A stretch of 64,000 nucleotides of DNA from Sulfuriferula multivorans (GTDB lineage Bacteria; Pseudomonadota; Gammaproteobacteria; Burkholderiales; Sulfuriferulaceae), in the NCBI RefSeq assembly GCF_003851125.1, contig NZ_BGOW01000006.1, positions 1-64,000 on the forward strand, given 5' to 3'. A program made the position numbers and the translations under genes. The notes under the pieces are model-generated. The model was not told where the DNA came from. It worked only from the letters and a program-made list of their open reading frames with translations, and did not search any database. Shown here piece after piece: positions 1 to 8,749 of this stretch; position 1 is the stretch's first letter; every line of letters begins with the position of its first letter.

Positions 1-1
1 C

Positions 2-100
2 TTCAGGGGCTCGGAAAGCCTGCCGTTCGGTGCGGCCATCCGGCCGGTGCGGGAACTGCTGGAATATCTGCTGAATGGCAGGATGCCCGCGCTTTCATAA
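2..100 (+). CDS. C-terminal end of an unidentified gene (partial)
   Basis: The first base of the window falls inside this frame, which stays open for 32 codons and ends at a TAA at 98-100. The visible residues include a run rich in Leu/Arg (RPVRELLEYL). Its stop overlaps the stop of the convergent membrane-protein gene by a few bases. The piece is too short to assign a family. It could be a chance open frame, but the GC-rich third positions resemble the neighbouring genes. Confidence 0.4.
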   Translation, partial: FRGSESLPFGAAIRPVRELLEYLLNGRMPALS

Positions 101-1384
101 ACGGGCAAACTTCAGATACAGCCGCGTTGCGGCGAACAGGTTCAGCCACAGCAGGCAAGAGGCGAAGCCCAACGTCAGCGCGGCCGGGTAAACCAGCGCA
201 GGCCATGCAATGCTGCCGAGCAGCAACAGCAGTGTTGCCAGGTGCGCTTGCATCTGGCGCCGCGCCGCGTGGCCGGAGATGATCTGTTTCATGTTGGGAA
301 CCGCACTGCCCTTGGGCAGACCGCCTTGCAGATGAAACCAGATCAGGAACGGCACAATCTTGTACAGCATGCCGCTGACCACCGACACCGCAAAACCAAA
401 CATGAACAGCACACCCAAAACGATAGGGTAACGCGAATCTGCCGCGATTCCGGTCAACAGTTGAGCGCCCCCCCAGAGCGCAACGGCGCTGAGCAGGCTG
501 AGCATGCCAATGCGCCAGAATTGCTGGGTGACATCGACTATTCTGCGTCGTCTTTTTGCCTGCAAATACAAGGTGGCGCCAGCAAATACGGCGAATCCGA
601 TGGCTATACCGCCCGCAGCGAGCGAGTCGCCCCATGACGCCAGCAGCGGGGATGTCAGCGACGTCAGGGATCCCGCGCACAGCAACAAAAACACCGAGCC
701 GCCGAGCCATCGGGTAAGTCGGGCAGGGTAGGCCGGCGTCAACTGGAACATGGGCACCACTTGGTACGCCACACCCATTACCAGCAGGCCAACCCAGCCC
801 GGCAGACCCCACGCCACATGCAATCTGACGAGTTCCTGCACCGGGAAATGGAAGTCACCGCTCAGCGTACCGGCAAGCGCAATGCCCAGCCCAACGGTGA
901 GCATCAAGGCGATGCCGGCAAAACGCATGGCGTGTATTGTGGCATGGCGCACTCGTGAAGCTGCGAGGCTGTAAGCGGCCGCGATCAGGAATACGCCAAG
1001 CGCAAACGCCAGCAGGAAAATGGCAGCATCGAGCAGGACGGTTTGCGAAAAAAACAGGCCGGATGCCAGCATTGCCGTGCCTGCAACCAACGGAACATGC
1101 ACCATCCAGGCTACCCGCCGCGGTTGCGGCATGGGCGAATCCGCCAGCACCGGGAACATTTGCATCAGTGCGCCGATCATGGTCATGGTCAGGAAACCCA
1201 GTGTGACCAGATGCGTCAGCGCAAGCAGGGCAGGAGTCCAGCGCGACACCAGCGCCTGCGGGCCGGAAATCAGCAATATCAGGGCTGCCAGCAATAGAAA
1301 CAGCGGCGCGCTGAGAAAGAATCTGAAAGGAACCGAAATCGGTGGCGCCTGCTGCAGAGACAGGCTGGAAATGGGCGCATTCAC
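95..1384 (-). CDS. Polytopic membrane protein, heme-copper oxidase subunit I-like
   Basis: A protein of 429 residues made almost entirely of about 12 hydrophobic segments. Histidines recur at the starts of membrane segments (for example LALTHLVTLGF and RLHVAWGLPGW), the layout of the heme-ligand helices of CcoN/NorB-like proteins, but I cannot see a complete heme-copper ligand set. Translation probably starts at GTG 1384, which overlaps the TGA of the DUF2249 gene (GTGA), so the two are translationally coupled. Position behind a hemerythrin gene and an FNR-type box suggests a role in NO or low-oxygen metabolism (inference). Exact function unknown. Confidence 0.7.
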   Translation of the reverse strand: MNAPISSLSLQQAPPISVPFRFFLSAPLFLLLAALILLISGPQALVSRWTPALLALTHLVTLGFLTMTMIGALMQMFPVLADSPMPQPRRVAWMVHVPLVAGTAMLASGLFFSQTVLLDAAIFLLAFALGVFLIAAAYSLAASRVRHATIHAMRFAGIALMLTVGLGIALAGTLSGDFHFPVQELVRLHVAWGLPGWVGLLVMGVAYQVVPMFQLTPAYPARLTRWLGGSVFLLLCAGSLTSLTSPLLASWGDSLAAGGIAIGFAVFAGATLYLQAKRRRRIVDVTQQFWRIGMLSLLSAVALWGGAQLLTGIAADSRYPIVLGVLFMFGFAVSVVSGMLYKIVPFLIWFHLQGGLPKGSAVPNMKQIISGHAARRQMQAHLATLLLLLGSIAWPALVYPAALTLGFASCLLWLNLFAATRLYLKFARL

Positions 1385-1599
1385 CGCCAGATGATTATTT
1401 CAAGATGTCCATCCGCAAAGGTTTCGGTGCGGTACTGATAGCCATCTTCCTGCAATATGCCGTACAGCGGGAAAGGTTCGCGGTTGTGCACCATGCGCAG
1501 CCGATCGCCGGGCGGCAGGGTTTCCAGTGCGGTCAGCGCCTTCACCAGCGGCTCGGGTGGATCCAGGCCGCGCACATCCAGGGTTATTTCGCCCGCCAT
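1381..1599 (-). CDS. DUF2249 domain protein (TusA-like fold)
   Basis: 72 residues, a complete stand-alone DUF2249 domain: an N-terminal strand with LDVRGLDPPEPL followed by a Leu-rich helix and the LPPGDRLRMVHNREP segment typical of the family. DUF2249 proteins resemble TusA sulfur carriers but lack a conserved thiol, as here. The gene sits 6 bp behind the hemerythrin gene and overlaps the next membrane-protein gene. The same two domains are fused in one protein at 9217-9924, which supports a functional pairing with hemerythrin. Reaction unknown. Confidence 0.85.
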   Translation of the reverse strand: MAGEITLDVRGLDPPEPLVKALTALETLPPGDRLRMVHNREPFPLYGILQEDGYQYRTETFADGHLEIIIWR

Positions 1600-1605
1600 G
1601 ACGCA

Positions 1606-2055
1606 TTACCCGGCGCTGCCGGGAGCCTCTTTCATCTGCTTGAGCAATTCCGGCACCCTGGCGCCGAGCGCCTGGTCCGACATCGGATAAAGTACCTGCT
1701 CCTCCTTGAGATTATGCTGCTGGAGCATGATCAGCAGGGTTTCGGAAAGTCCCGCATATTCATCCGCATCCTGCGCTGCAACGGCAGCGGCCATGTGTGT
1801 GAACAGATCGCGCATTTGTTCATGCTCCATGCGCATCATCCGTGTGGGGCCCATGGTGTTTCCCGTTTCGCGCTCGAATGCAGGGAACAGCACCTGCTCC
1901 TCCATCCCGAAGTGATGGGCCATGGCGGAGTGGAACTGTTCAAAACTCGCAGTTGTGGCAGGCCAGTCCTGCTTTGCCGCGAATTCCTCCGCCATAGCGA
2001 AATAGTCATCGCACTGGCGATGATCCGAAGCGAGATAGTTGCTGATTGTTTCCAC
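1606..2055 (-). CDS. Hemerythrin HHE domain protein
   Basis: 149 residues with the hemerythrin four-helix pattern: an early Asp-His (ASDHRQ), HHFGMEEQVLFP in the second helix, MRMEHEQMRDLF, and QQHNLKEEQVLYP near the C terminus. These supply the His and Glu/Asp ligands of a diiron site that binds O2 or NO. First gene of a three-gene operon with a DUF2249 protein and a membrane protein. A TTGAC-N4-ATCAA FNR/Dnr-type box is centred about 85 bp upstream of the start, so anaerobic or NO-dependent induction is likely. Relatives take part in NO handling and Fe-S repair. Confidence 0.88.
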   Translation of the reverse strand: METISNYLASDHRQCDDYFAMAEEFAAKQDWPATTASFEQFHSAMAHHFGMEEQVLFPAFERETGNTMGPTRMMRMEHEQMRDLFTHMAAAVAAQDADEYAGLSETLLIMLQQHNLKEEQVLYPMSDQALGARVPELLKQMKEAPGSAG

Positions 2056-2133
2056 GGCATACTCCTTGTCTTTGTTTCCGTTTAAGTGCTGTTTGCGGAG
2101 TGCAAGTATGCAAGTTTCCGAACGCGAAGCACC

Positions 2134-2147
2134 TTGACTTATATCAA
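2134..2147 (-). promoter_or_regulatory. FNR/Dnr-type operator upstream of hemerythrin operon
   Basis: TTGACTTATATCAA matches the FNR/CRP-family consensus TTGAT-N4-ATCAA at 9 of 10 positions. Counting 41.5 bp from its centre toward the hemerythrin gene puts transcription start near 2099, with a -10-like CATACT around 2105-2110. The spacing is that of a class II activated promoter. FNR, Dnr and related factors cannot be told apart from the site alone. Confidence 0.75.
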
Positions 2148-2236
2148 GTTTTCCTTGATTGCCGTTCTGAATGATTTTTCAGACCGGGCACGGAGCACGC
2201 ACGGAAATTGGGCTGTCCGCAGCGGCTGGTGTCGCA

Positions 2237-3475
2237 TCAGCCGGGCTTGCCATCGGCGCGCGGCCGCCAGTAATAGGGGATGTAGTGCGCCGCCCACGGA
2301 ACGAAGCAGGCCAGCCAGACCAATCCCGCCAGCAGGTACAAATCCGGCGCCAGGCGGGCGGCTGCGGGGACGATGTCGGCCAGCACCCGGATCAGTGCCG
2401 AGCCTTGAAACCCGATAAACAGCAGCCAGGTGAGCCGGTCCAGCACCAGCGGCTGGCCGGCATGGCCGAGCGTGACGCGCGAGACCATGCCCAGTACCAT
2501 GCTGGCGAAATAGCCGATGGTCAGCGCGTGCAGCGGTGCCAGGCCGAACCACACCGGATCGTCTGCGCTCGCAAAAAGTGCCAGGCTCTGCGCGCCGAAC
2601 AGCAGCATGGCCAGACCCAGCCAGGCAAACGCGATATGCAGTACTGCCAGCAGGCTGACGCGGAAACTGCGCAGCAATCCCCAGGTGAAAGACAAATACA
2701 GTGCGCAAGCGGCCAGCGGCAGGTCGGCCAGCCACAGGTAGGCGTGAGCTTCCCGCAGCAGCAATATTCCATGTCCCGCTGTACAGGCGAGCATCAGCCA
2801 GAGTATCCAGTACGGCCTGACCACCACGTAGTTTTCCAGCACCCGGCTGGAAAAGAACGGGATCATGCGATGGTTCACGGTCATGACAATCGGCAGCAGG
2901 AAAAACCAGATGCCGGCAGTGCGGGCGAAATCCAGCAGCAGGGCTTGCCCGGTCAGCAGCCACAGCAGATAGGCAGCCATCCCGAGCCAGCCGAATACCA
3001 GCGCTACGCTGGTCACGGCCGGGTGGCGCTTGTCCTGGCGCGGGGCATTGAACAGGACGCGCAACAACGCATACACCGCTATGCCCCATCCGGCCAGCAT
3101 CACCGCCACACCCGCGGCAGCGACCGGTTTCCCCATCATCAGACCGAGGTAAAACAGCACGACGCCTCCCGCCATCAGCAGGCTGGCGCTGAAGGCATGA
3201 CGCGGTGGAATTTTTCCCGCATTCATCCAGTTGGGGTAAGTGGTGAACAGAAAGCCGAAAATAAAAAACGGGAAAAAGCCGTACATCATCAAAAAGGCAT
3301 GCGCCCAGACCGGCGCGATACTCCAAGCCGTCGCGCTGCCTGCGATACCGTAACGCCCGGCCAGATCGAACACCCACCACAACATTGCCGCCACGCCCTG
3401 CAGCGCTCCAATCAGGAACATGCTGCGGTGAGGCGCGACAGCGATCTGCTGCCAGACTGATAGAGGCTTGTTCAT
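2237..3475 (-). CDS. nnrS: NnrS family heme/copper membrane protein
   Basis: 412 residues, about 12 transmembrane segments, with the NnrS signature features: an N-terminal APHRSMFLIGALQG segment, a conserved H in VWAHAFLMMYGFFPFF, VNHRMIPFF in the middle and a His-rich LHALTIGYFASMVLGM segment. NnrS is a heme- and copper-containing membrane protein that relieves NO stress. I chose ATG 3475 over an upstream in-frame ATG at 3565 because AAGGAAGG lies just before it and homology begins there. An FNR-type box about 100 bp upstream is shared with the divergent ubiquinone operon. Confidence 0.9.
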   Translation of the reverse strand: MNKPLSVWQQIAVAPHRSMFLIGALQGVAAMLWWVFDLAGRYGIAGSATAWSIAPVWAHAFLMMYGFFPFFIFGFLFTTYPNWMNAGKIPPRHAFSASLLMAGGVVLFYLGLMMGKPVAAAGVAVMLAGWGIAVYALLRVLFNAPRQDKRHPAVTSVALVFGWLGMAAYLLWLLTGQALLLDFARTAGIWFFLLPIVMTVNHRMIPFFSSRVLENYVVVRPYWILWLMLACTAGHGILLLREAHAYLWLADLPLAACALYLSFTWGLLRSFRVSLLAVLHIAFAWLGLAMLLFGAQSLALFASADDPVWFGLAPLHALTIGYFASMVLGMVSRVTLGHAGQPLVLDRLTWLLFIGFQGSALIRVLADIVPAAARLAPDLYLLAGLVWLACFVPWAAHYIPYYWRPRADGKPG

Positions 3476-3568
3476 AGTGCCTTCCTTGCTAGCGCCGTTC
3501 GTCCTGGGAAAATCGAAGTTAACTTTAGCCATTTTTTTGCATGCTAACGTGCGCAACGCATCCAAACC

Positions 3569-3582
3569 TTGATCTATATCAA
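3569..3582. promoter_or_regulatory. FNR-type operator shared by divergent nnrS and yhcC-ubiUVT operons
   Basis: TTGATCTATATCAA is a perfect TTGAT-N4-ATCAA site. At 41.5 bp to the right of its centre a start near 3617 would have TATCCT at 3605-3610 as its -10. To the left a start near 3534 would have TAGCAT (reverse of 3541-3546). A single symmetric site can therefore serve both directions as a class II activator site. Confidence 0.85.
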
Positions 3583-3661
3583 GTCGGTGTATCAGCGATT
3601 AACGTATCCTGACATCGTCAATTACCAATAGGAATGCGACTCCCTGCTTTGCAGTCAAAAG

Positions 3662-4618
3662 ATGATGGCGCTTTCTGACTACATCCACACATTCGGACAG
3701 TTCATGCTGCGGCGCCATGGCCAGCGGGTGCACAAGATCGCGCTTGACGCCGGTTTTACCTGCCCCAACCGGGACGGCAGCAAAGGCATCGGCGGCTGCA
3801 CATTCTGCAATAACGCCTCGTTCAGTCCCAACGGCCGTAACGCGCCTTCCATTGCCAGCCAGCTTGCCTCCGGGCGGCGCGCAATTGCCAGGCGTACCCG
3901 CGCGCGGCGCTTCATTGCCTATTTTCAAGCCTACACCAATACCTACGCCAGCGTGCAGCAACTGGACGCGCTTTATCGGGAAGCCCTGTCCGAGCCGGAC
4001 GTGATCGGCCTGGCGGTGGGCACGCGCCCGGATTGTGTGCCGGATGCAGTGCTCGATCTGCTCGTCGGTTACCGCGCGGAGGGGATGGAGGTGTGGCTGG
4101 AACTGGGGCTGCAATCCGCGTTTGACGAAACGCTTGCGCGCGTCAATCGCGGGCACGGTCTGGCGGAATACCAGACCGCCGTGGTAGCTGCCCGACGGCG
4201 TGGCATTCCGGTGTGTACCCACCTTATCCTCGGCCTGCCTGGCGAAAGCGACGCGCACTATCACACCAGCCTCGATATGGTGCTGGCGCTGGGCGTGGAC
4301 GGCCTGAAGCTGCATCCATTGCACGTGGTGAAAGGCACCCTGCTGGCGAACCAGTGGCGGCGCGGCGAATATTCGCCCCTCGCCATGGGCGACTACCTGC
4401 GCATCGCCGCCGATCTGATCGAACGCACGCCGGCGCACATCGTGTTCCACCGGGTAACCGGCACGGCGGCGCAGGATATTCTGCTGGCGCCAGCCTGGTG
4501 CTCGCAGAAATGGAATGTGCTGAACGGCATCGAAGGCGAACTGCGCCGGCGCAACCACCGCCAGGGCGAGTTCGCGCAGGATCCACACTATGCAAAGGAA
4601 TGGGCTTATGTCGCCTGA
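3662..4618 (+). CDS. yhcC: Radical SAM protein, YhcC/TIGR01212 family
   Basis: 318 residues. The N-terminal HKIALDAGFTCPNRDG followed by GGCTFCNN carries the family's variant cysteine motif (C-x8-10-C-x2-C) for a 4Fe-4S cluster and SAM, and a TIM-barrel follows with LILGLPGES. E. coli YhcC is the closest named relative; its substrate is unknown. First gene of a tightly packed + strand operon: its stop overlaps the start of ubiU. The shared FNR box upstream implies anaerobic expression, fitting an oxygen-labile radical enzyme beside the O2-independent ubiquinone genes. Confidence 0.88.
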   Translation: MMALSDYIHTFGQFMLRRHGQRVHKIALDAGFTCPNRDGSKGIGGCTFCNNASFSPNGRNAPSIASQLASGRRAIARRTRARRFIAYFQAYTNTYASVQQLDALYREALSEPDVIGLAVGTRPDCVPDAVLDLLVGYRAEGMEVWLELGLQSAFDETLARVNRGHGLAEYQTAVVAARRRGIPVCTHLILGLPGESDAHYHTSLDMVLALGVDGLKLHPLHVVKGTLLANQWRRGEYSPLAMGDYLRIAADLIERTPAHIVFHRVTGTAAQDILLAPAWCSQKWNVLNGIEGELRRRNHRQGEFAQDPHYAKEWAYVA

Positions 4619-5621
4619 AGCGAAGCTGGACCTGGTATGTCCGGCAGGCAGTCTGACTGCATTGAAAGCCGCAGTGGATAACGGCGCCGATTGCGTTTAC
4701 ATCGGCTTCCGCGACGGCACCAACGCGCGCAACTTCGCCGGTCTGAATTTCGACGCCAGCGCCGCCCGCGAGGGCATACGTTTTGCCCATTCAGCCGGGG
4801 CAAAAGTCCTGGTGGCGCTGAACACTTACCCGCAAACCGGGAATTGGCAACGCTGGCAAGATGCGGTGGATCAGGCCGCCGACCTGGGGGTGGATGCGAT
4901 CATTCTGGCTGATCTGGGATTGATGCAATACGCCGCCGAGCATCATCCGCAGCTGCGCCGGCATTTGTCGGTGCAGGGTTCCGCGACCAACTACGAGGCG
5001 ATCAATTTTTACCAGAAGCAGTTCGGCATCAGCCGCGCCGTGCTGCCGCGCGTGCTTTCCATGGCGCAGGTTGAACACCTGCGCCAACATACCTCGGTGG
5101 AAATCGAAGTATTCGGCTTCGGCAGCCTGTGCGTCATGGTGGAAGGGCGTTGCACGCTGTCGTCTTATGTTACCGGGGAATCGCCCAACACCTGCGGCGT
5201 GTGCTCTCCCGCCAAGGCGGTGCGCTGGAAACAAACCGCGCAAGGCCTGGAATCCCGGCTCAATGACGTATTGATAGACCGTTATGCCGATACTGAAAAT
5301 GCCGGTTACCCGACCTTGTGCAAGGGGCGTTTCAAGGTGGGCGAGGAAACCTATTACGCCATTGAGGAACCAGCCAGCCTCAACACGCTGGAGCTGTTGC
5401 CGGAGCTGATGCGCATCGGCATCGCCGCCATCAAAATCGAGGGGCGGCAGCGCAGCCCGGCATACGTAGCGCAAGTAACGCGGGTGTGGCGCGATGCGAT
5501 TGATGCCTGCCGGCGCGAGCCGCACAACTATGTTGTGAAAGCGGCATGGATGGCCGAACTGAATAAAGTGGCCGAAGGACAGCAACACACACTGGGCGCC
5601 TATCACAGGCCATGGAAATAA
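4608..5621 (+). CDS. ubiU: O2-independent ubiquinone hydroxylation protein UbiU (U32 peptidase family)
   Basis: 337 residues of the U32 family. The start at ATG 4608 overlaps the yhcC stop and follows AAAGGA; the protein begins KLDLVCPAGSLTALKAAVD, as UbiU (YhbU) does. Conserved cysteines in SLCVMVEGRC, NTCGVCSPA and TLCKGRF are the expected 4Fe-4S ligands. UbiU works as a heterodimer with UbiV to hydroxylate ubiquinone precursors without O2. ubiV follows after 1 bp, and ubiT lies three genes further on. Confidence 0.93.
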   Translation: MSPEAKLDLVCPAGSLTALKAAVDNGADCVYIGFRDGTNARNFAGLNFDASAAREGIRFAHSAGAKVLVALNTYPQTGNWQRWQDAVDQAADLGVDAIILADLGLMQYAAEHHPQLRRHLSVQGSATNYEAINFYQKQFGISRAVLPRVLSMAQVEHLRQHTSVEIEVFGFGSLCVMVEGRCTLSSYVTGESPNTCGVCSPAKAVRWKQTAQGLESRLNDVLIDRYADTENAGYPTLCKGRFKVGEETYYAIEEPASLNTLELLPELMRIGIAAIKIEGRQRSPAYVAQVTRVWRDAIDACRREPHNYVVKAAWMAELNKVAEGQQHTLGAYHRPWK

Positions 5622-5622
5622 A

Positions 5623-6528
5623 ATGATGAAACTCGCACTCGGGCCGGTTTTATATTATTGGGCACGCGATACGCTGCTGGATTTTTACCAGGAAATTGCC
5701 GCCACACCGGTGGATATCGTGTATCTGGGCGAAACCGTGTGCTCCCGGCGCCACAACCTGCGCTTGCAGGATTGGCTGGACGTTGCCGCGAAGCTGACTG
5801 CCGCGGGCAAGCAGGTGGTGCTTTCCACGCAGGTGTTGATTGAATCCGAATCGGACCTGAAGAGCCTGCGCAACATTGCGGATAACGGCAGCTTTATGGT
5901 GGAAGCAAACGACATGGGCGCGGTACACCTGCTGGCCGGCAAGATGCCGTTTGTCGCCGGGCCGCATCTCAATGTTTACAATGACCGCAGCCTGAGTCTT
6001 CTGGCCACGCTGGGCGCACAGCGCTGGGTAATGCCGCCGGAAATGTCGGGCGCCATGCTCGCCCCGATACAGCGCATGCGCCCTGCCGGGATGGAAACGG
6101 AAGTATTCGTCTACGGCAGATTGCCGCTGGCTTTTTCGGCACGCTGTTTTACCGCGCGCGCCCATAACCTGCCCAAGGACGATTGCCAGTTCCGCTGCCT
6201 GGATTATCCCAACGGGTTATCCATGCGCACGCGCGAGGATCAGCCTTTTCTGGTGTTGAACGGCATTCAGACGCAATCCGCGCGCACCTATAACCTGATC
6301 GGCGAGCTGGATACCCTGCGCAGCATGGGCGTGGATGTGCTGCGCATCAGTCCGCAGATTGCCCACAGCGCGAAAATCATCAGCTTGTTCCGCACCTGCA
6401 TGGATCAGCCATGCACGCCACACAGCGCATTGCTGCAAATGGATAAGCTCATGCCGGATGGCATGTGCGACGGTTACTGGCGAGGCAGCGCCGGGCTGGA
6501 GCAGAGTCATATATCGAGCAAAACATGA
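5623..6528 (+). CDS. ubiV: O2-independent ubiquinone hydroxylation protein UbiV
   Basis: 301 residues, U32 family, partner of UbiU. It opens KLALGPVLYYWARD and contains DIVYLGETVCSRRHNL, where the first cluster cysteine lies, and RCFTARAHNLPKDDCQFRC, which supplies three more cysteines of the 4Fe-4S site. Known UbiV proteins (YhbV) are about 290-300 residues long. The ATG stands 1 bp after the ubiU stop, and the ATGA at its end starts the hemolysin III-like gene, so translation is coupled along the operon. Confidence 0.93.
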   Translation: MMKLALGPVLYYWARDTLLDFYQEIAATPVDIVYLGETVCSRRHNLRLQDWLDVAAKLTAAGKQVVLSTQVLIESESDLKSLRNIADNGSFMVEANDMGAVHLLAGKMPFVAGPHLNVYNDRSLSLLATLGAQRWVMPPEMSGAMLAPIQRMRPAGMETEVFVYGRLPLAFSARCFTARAHNLPKDDCQFRCLDYPNGLSMRTREDQPFLVLNGIQTQSARTYNLIGELDTLRSMGVDVLRISPQIAHSAKIISLFRTCMDQPCTPHSALLQMDKLMPDGMCDGYWRGSAGLEQSHISSKT

Positions 6529-7154
6529 GCACCGCGATGGAGCAGGGCGAACGATTCAATAGCTACAGCCATCTCATAGGCGCGGCGCTTGCGGCTGGCG
6601 GTGCGGCCGTGCTCATTGTGCTGGCAGCGGGACAGGGCAATCCGTGGAAGATCGTCAGCTTCAGCGTTTATGGCGCGATGCTGCTGTTGCTGTATCTGTT
6701 TTCCACCCTGTATCACAGCCTGCGCGGCAGAGCCAAGGATGTGTTTCGCAAGCTGGATCATTATGCGATCTACCTGCTGATTGCCGGCACCTACACTCCG
6801 TTTACCCTGGTAACGCTGCATGGGGCCTGGAGGTGGTCGCTGTTTGGCGTGATCTGGGGCATGGCGGTGCTGGGAATTGTGGTGGACTCACTGCCTTGGG
6901 GGAAACGCAGAATTCTGCCGGTGGTGATTTATCTAGCCATGGGATGGCTCGCTTTGATTGCCCTGAAGCCATTGTTGAATGCCCTGCCACATGCCGGCTT
7001 CGCGTGGCTGCTGGCGGGTGGTGTGTTCTACACCGTGGGCATTGTTTTTTACGCGCTGGAACGGTGGATAAAGCATGGGCACGGTATCTGGCATTTGTTC
7101 GTGCTGGCCGGTAGTGCCTGCCATTATTTCGCCATACTTTTCTATGTGGCATGA
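6525..7154 (+). CDS. Hemolysin III/PAQR family membrane protein
   Basis: 209 residues, seven predicted membrane segments. The family marks are visible: SYSHLIGAALAAGG near the start, STLYHSL, KLDHYAIYLLIAGTYTPF and a late LFVLAGSACHYFAILFY, containing the conserved metal-binding histidines of the PAQR/hemolysin III fold. The start at ATG 6525 overlaps the ubiV stop (ATGA), and its own stop overlaps the next start. Bacterial members are of uncertain function; position in the operon suggests a membrane-related role in anaerobic growth, which is inference. Confidence 0.85.
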   Translation: MSTAMEQGERFNSYSHLIGAALAAGGAAVLIVLAAGQGNPWKIVSFSVYGAMLLLLYLFSTLYHSLRGRAKDVFRKLDHYAIYLLIAGTYTPFTLVTLHGAWRWSLFGVIWGMAVLGIVVDSLPWGKRRILPVVIYLAMGWLALIALKPLLNALPHAGFAWLLAGGVFYTVGIVFYALERWIKHGHGIWHLFVLAGSACHYFAILFYVA

Positions 7155-8728
7155 AAGTGATTGAGCTTCCTATGATTATGGTACTGGACAGCGGCTTGCA
7201 GAGCGGGCCCGCGAATAACGCTATCGACCGGCATTACCTGGATTTGCATGCGCAGGGCGCTTGCCCGGATCAGTTGCGGTTTTACCGCAGCTTGCCGAGC
7301 GCAAGTGTGGGGCGCCACCAGATTATCGACCGTGAACTGCGCATCGATTACTGTCGTAGCAATGACATTGCGCTGGTGCGGCGGCTCAGCGGCGGCGGCG
7401 CGATTTATCTGGATCCCCGGCAATTGGGCTGGTCGCTGATTCTGAAGCGGCCACACACCTGGCGTCAGCTTGGTCTTGAACAATTGCTTGCGCTGTTTTC
7501 CAGAGCATTGGCGAAAGGATTGAAACGCCTGGGCATTAGTGCGCGCTACGCCTATCCGAACGACCTGGAAATCGAGGGGCGCAAAATTGCCACCCTGTTT
7601 GCCGCCAGCGAAGCAGAATCCTTGCTGTTGCAAGGCACATTGCTGCTGGATGCCGATATTCGAACCATGCTGGAAGCGCTGCGCGTGCCCACCGAGAAAT
7701 TGTCCCCTGACGGGCTGTCCGCTGCGCGCGAACGCTTGATCACCGTCAAGGAGTGTTTGGGAAAAATTCCTGATTTGGAAAAAATCCAGGCGGCCATAAT
7801 CCACGGCTTATCGACTGGGCTGAGACTGCAATTCGGCGGCAGGACGAAGGGCAGCGGGGCGCACATACCGCAATGCGATGCTCTGGCTGAGGAAAGCGCT
7901 GCAGCCCATCAAATTGATTGGCGGGAAGACCGGACCTCAGCACTGGAATCGCTGTGGAAAACGCCGGGTGGAACACTGCGCGCGCGCGCCGTTTTTGATG
8001 GCGAAGGAAAGCGGATTGAATGGATAGAAATTGGCGGTGATATCCACCTTGATCCCGGCGATTTGTTGTGCAAATTACAGCGTGCGCTGCAAGGTTTGCC
8101 GATAGCGCATACACAGCAGTGCATGGTGGATTTTTTCCGCGATAACGGTGTGGATACGCTGGGATTTGGTGCGCAAGATGTGGTGCGGCTATTACATATC
8201 CTGCTGGACAAGCTGTCCCTGCGCCGCGACGTGCAACTCAGCAGCAAGCAGCTTAACGCCCTGATGATATATAGCCAGCAAGCAGTAAGCGCGCGGCAGA
8301 TTTTGAACCAGGCCAGCGTCATGCTGGTGCCGTACTGCGCAAAACCGGCCTGGTGCAAGTGGCGTACACGCGACGGCTGCACCGAATGCGGGCTGTGCGA
8401 GGTCGGGGAGGCTTATCGCCTGGCGCGGGAGCGTGGCATGCAGGTGACCACAGTTACCCATTATGAGCATCTTGTAGCAACGCTTTCTGATATGAAGGCA
8501 CGTGATGTCGGGGCCTACATCGGCATGTGTTGCAGTAGTTTTTTTATCAAGCGCCACCGTGCATTTCTACAGGCGGGCATGCCCGCGCTGCTGATGGATA
8601 TCAGCGGTTCAAACTGCTACGAGTTAAAACAGGAAGAGCTGGCCTATGCCGGCCAGTTTCAGGCACAGGCGCAACTGGATACGGAAGTATTGCATCAGGT
8701 GATTAAATTCGTGCCACGCGCGGGGTGA
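7151..8728 (+). CDS. Lipoate-protein ligase A domain fused to DUF116
   Basis: 525 residues. Residues about 1-250 are a biotin/lipoate ligase domain: VRRLSGGGAIYLD is the lipoyl-AMP binding loop, and YPNDLEIEGRKIATLF with LQGTLLLDADI follow in the usual order. From about 330 to the end lies a DUF116 domain with CAKPAWCKWRTRDGCTECGLC, a cysteine cluster that may hold Fe-S, and YIGMCCSSFF. The start overlaps the previous stop (ATGA). Separate LplA and DUF116 proteins are known; a fusion inside a ubiUVT operon points to an anaerobic lipoyl- or quinone-linked job. The substrate is unknown. Confidence 0.8.
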   Translation: MKVIELPMIMVLDSGLQSGPANNAIDRHYLDLHAQGACPDQLRFYRSLPSASVGRHQIIDRELRIDYCRSNDIALVRRLSGGGAIYLDPRQLGWSLILKRPHTWRQLGLEQLLALFSRALAKGLKRLGISARYAYPNDLEIEGRKIATLFAASEAESLLLQGTLLLDADIRTMLEALRVPTEKLSPDGLSAARERLITVKECLGKIPDLEKIQAAIIHGLSTGLRLQFGGRTKGSGAHIPQCDALAEESAAAHQIDWREDRTSALESLWKTPGGTLRARAVFDGEGKRIEWIEIGGDIHLDPGDLLCKLQRALQGLPIAHTQQCMVDFFRDNGVDTLGFGAQDVVRLLHILLDKLSLRRDVQLSSKQLNALMIYSQQAVSARQILNQASVMLVPYCAKPAWCKWRTRDGCTECGLCEVGEAYRLARERGMQVTTVTHYEHLVATLSDMKARDVGAYIGMCCSSFFIKRHRAFLQAGMPALLMDISGSNCYELKQEELAYAGQFQAQAQLDTEVLHQVIKFVPRAG

Positions 8729-8749
8729 AAGGGTAAGGCGAGAGTCAAC

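Noticed and set aside
2171-3460. 429-codon + strand ORF opposite nnrS
   Set aside because: It is a GC-driven shadow: Gln/His/Arg-rich with no domain, antisense to a well-supported NnrS gene.
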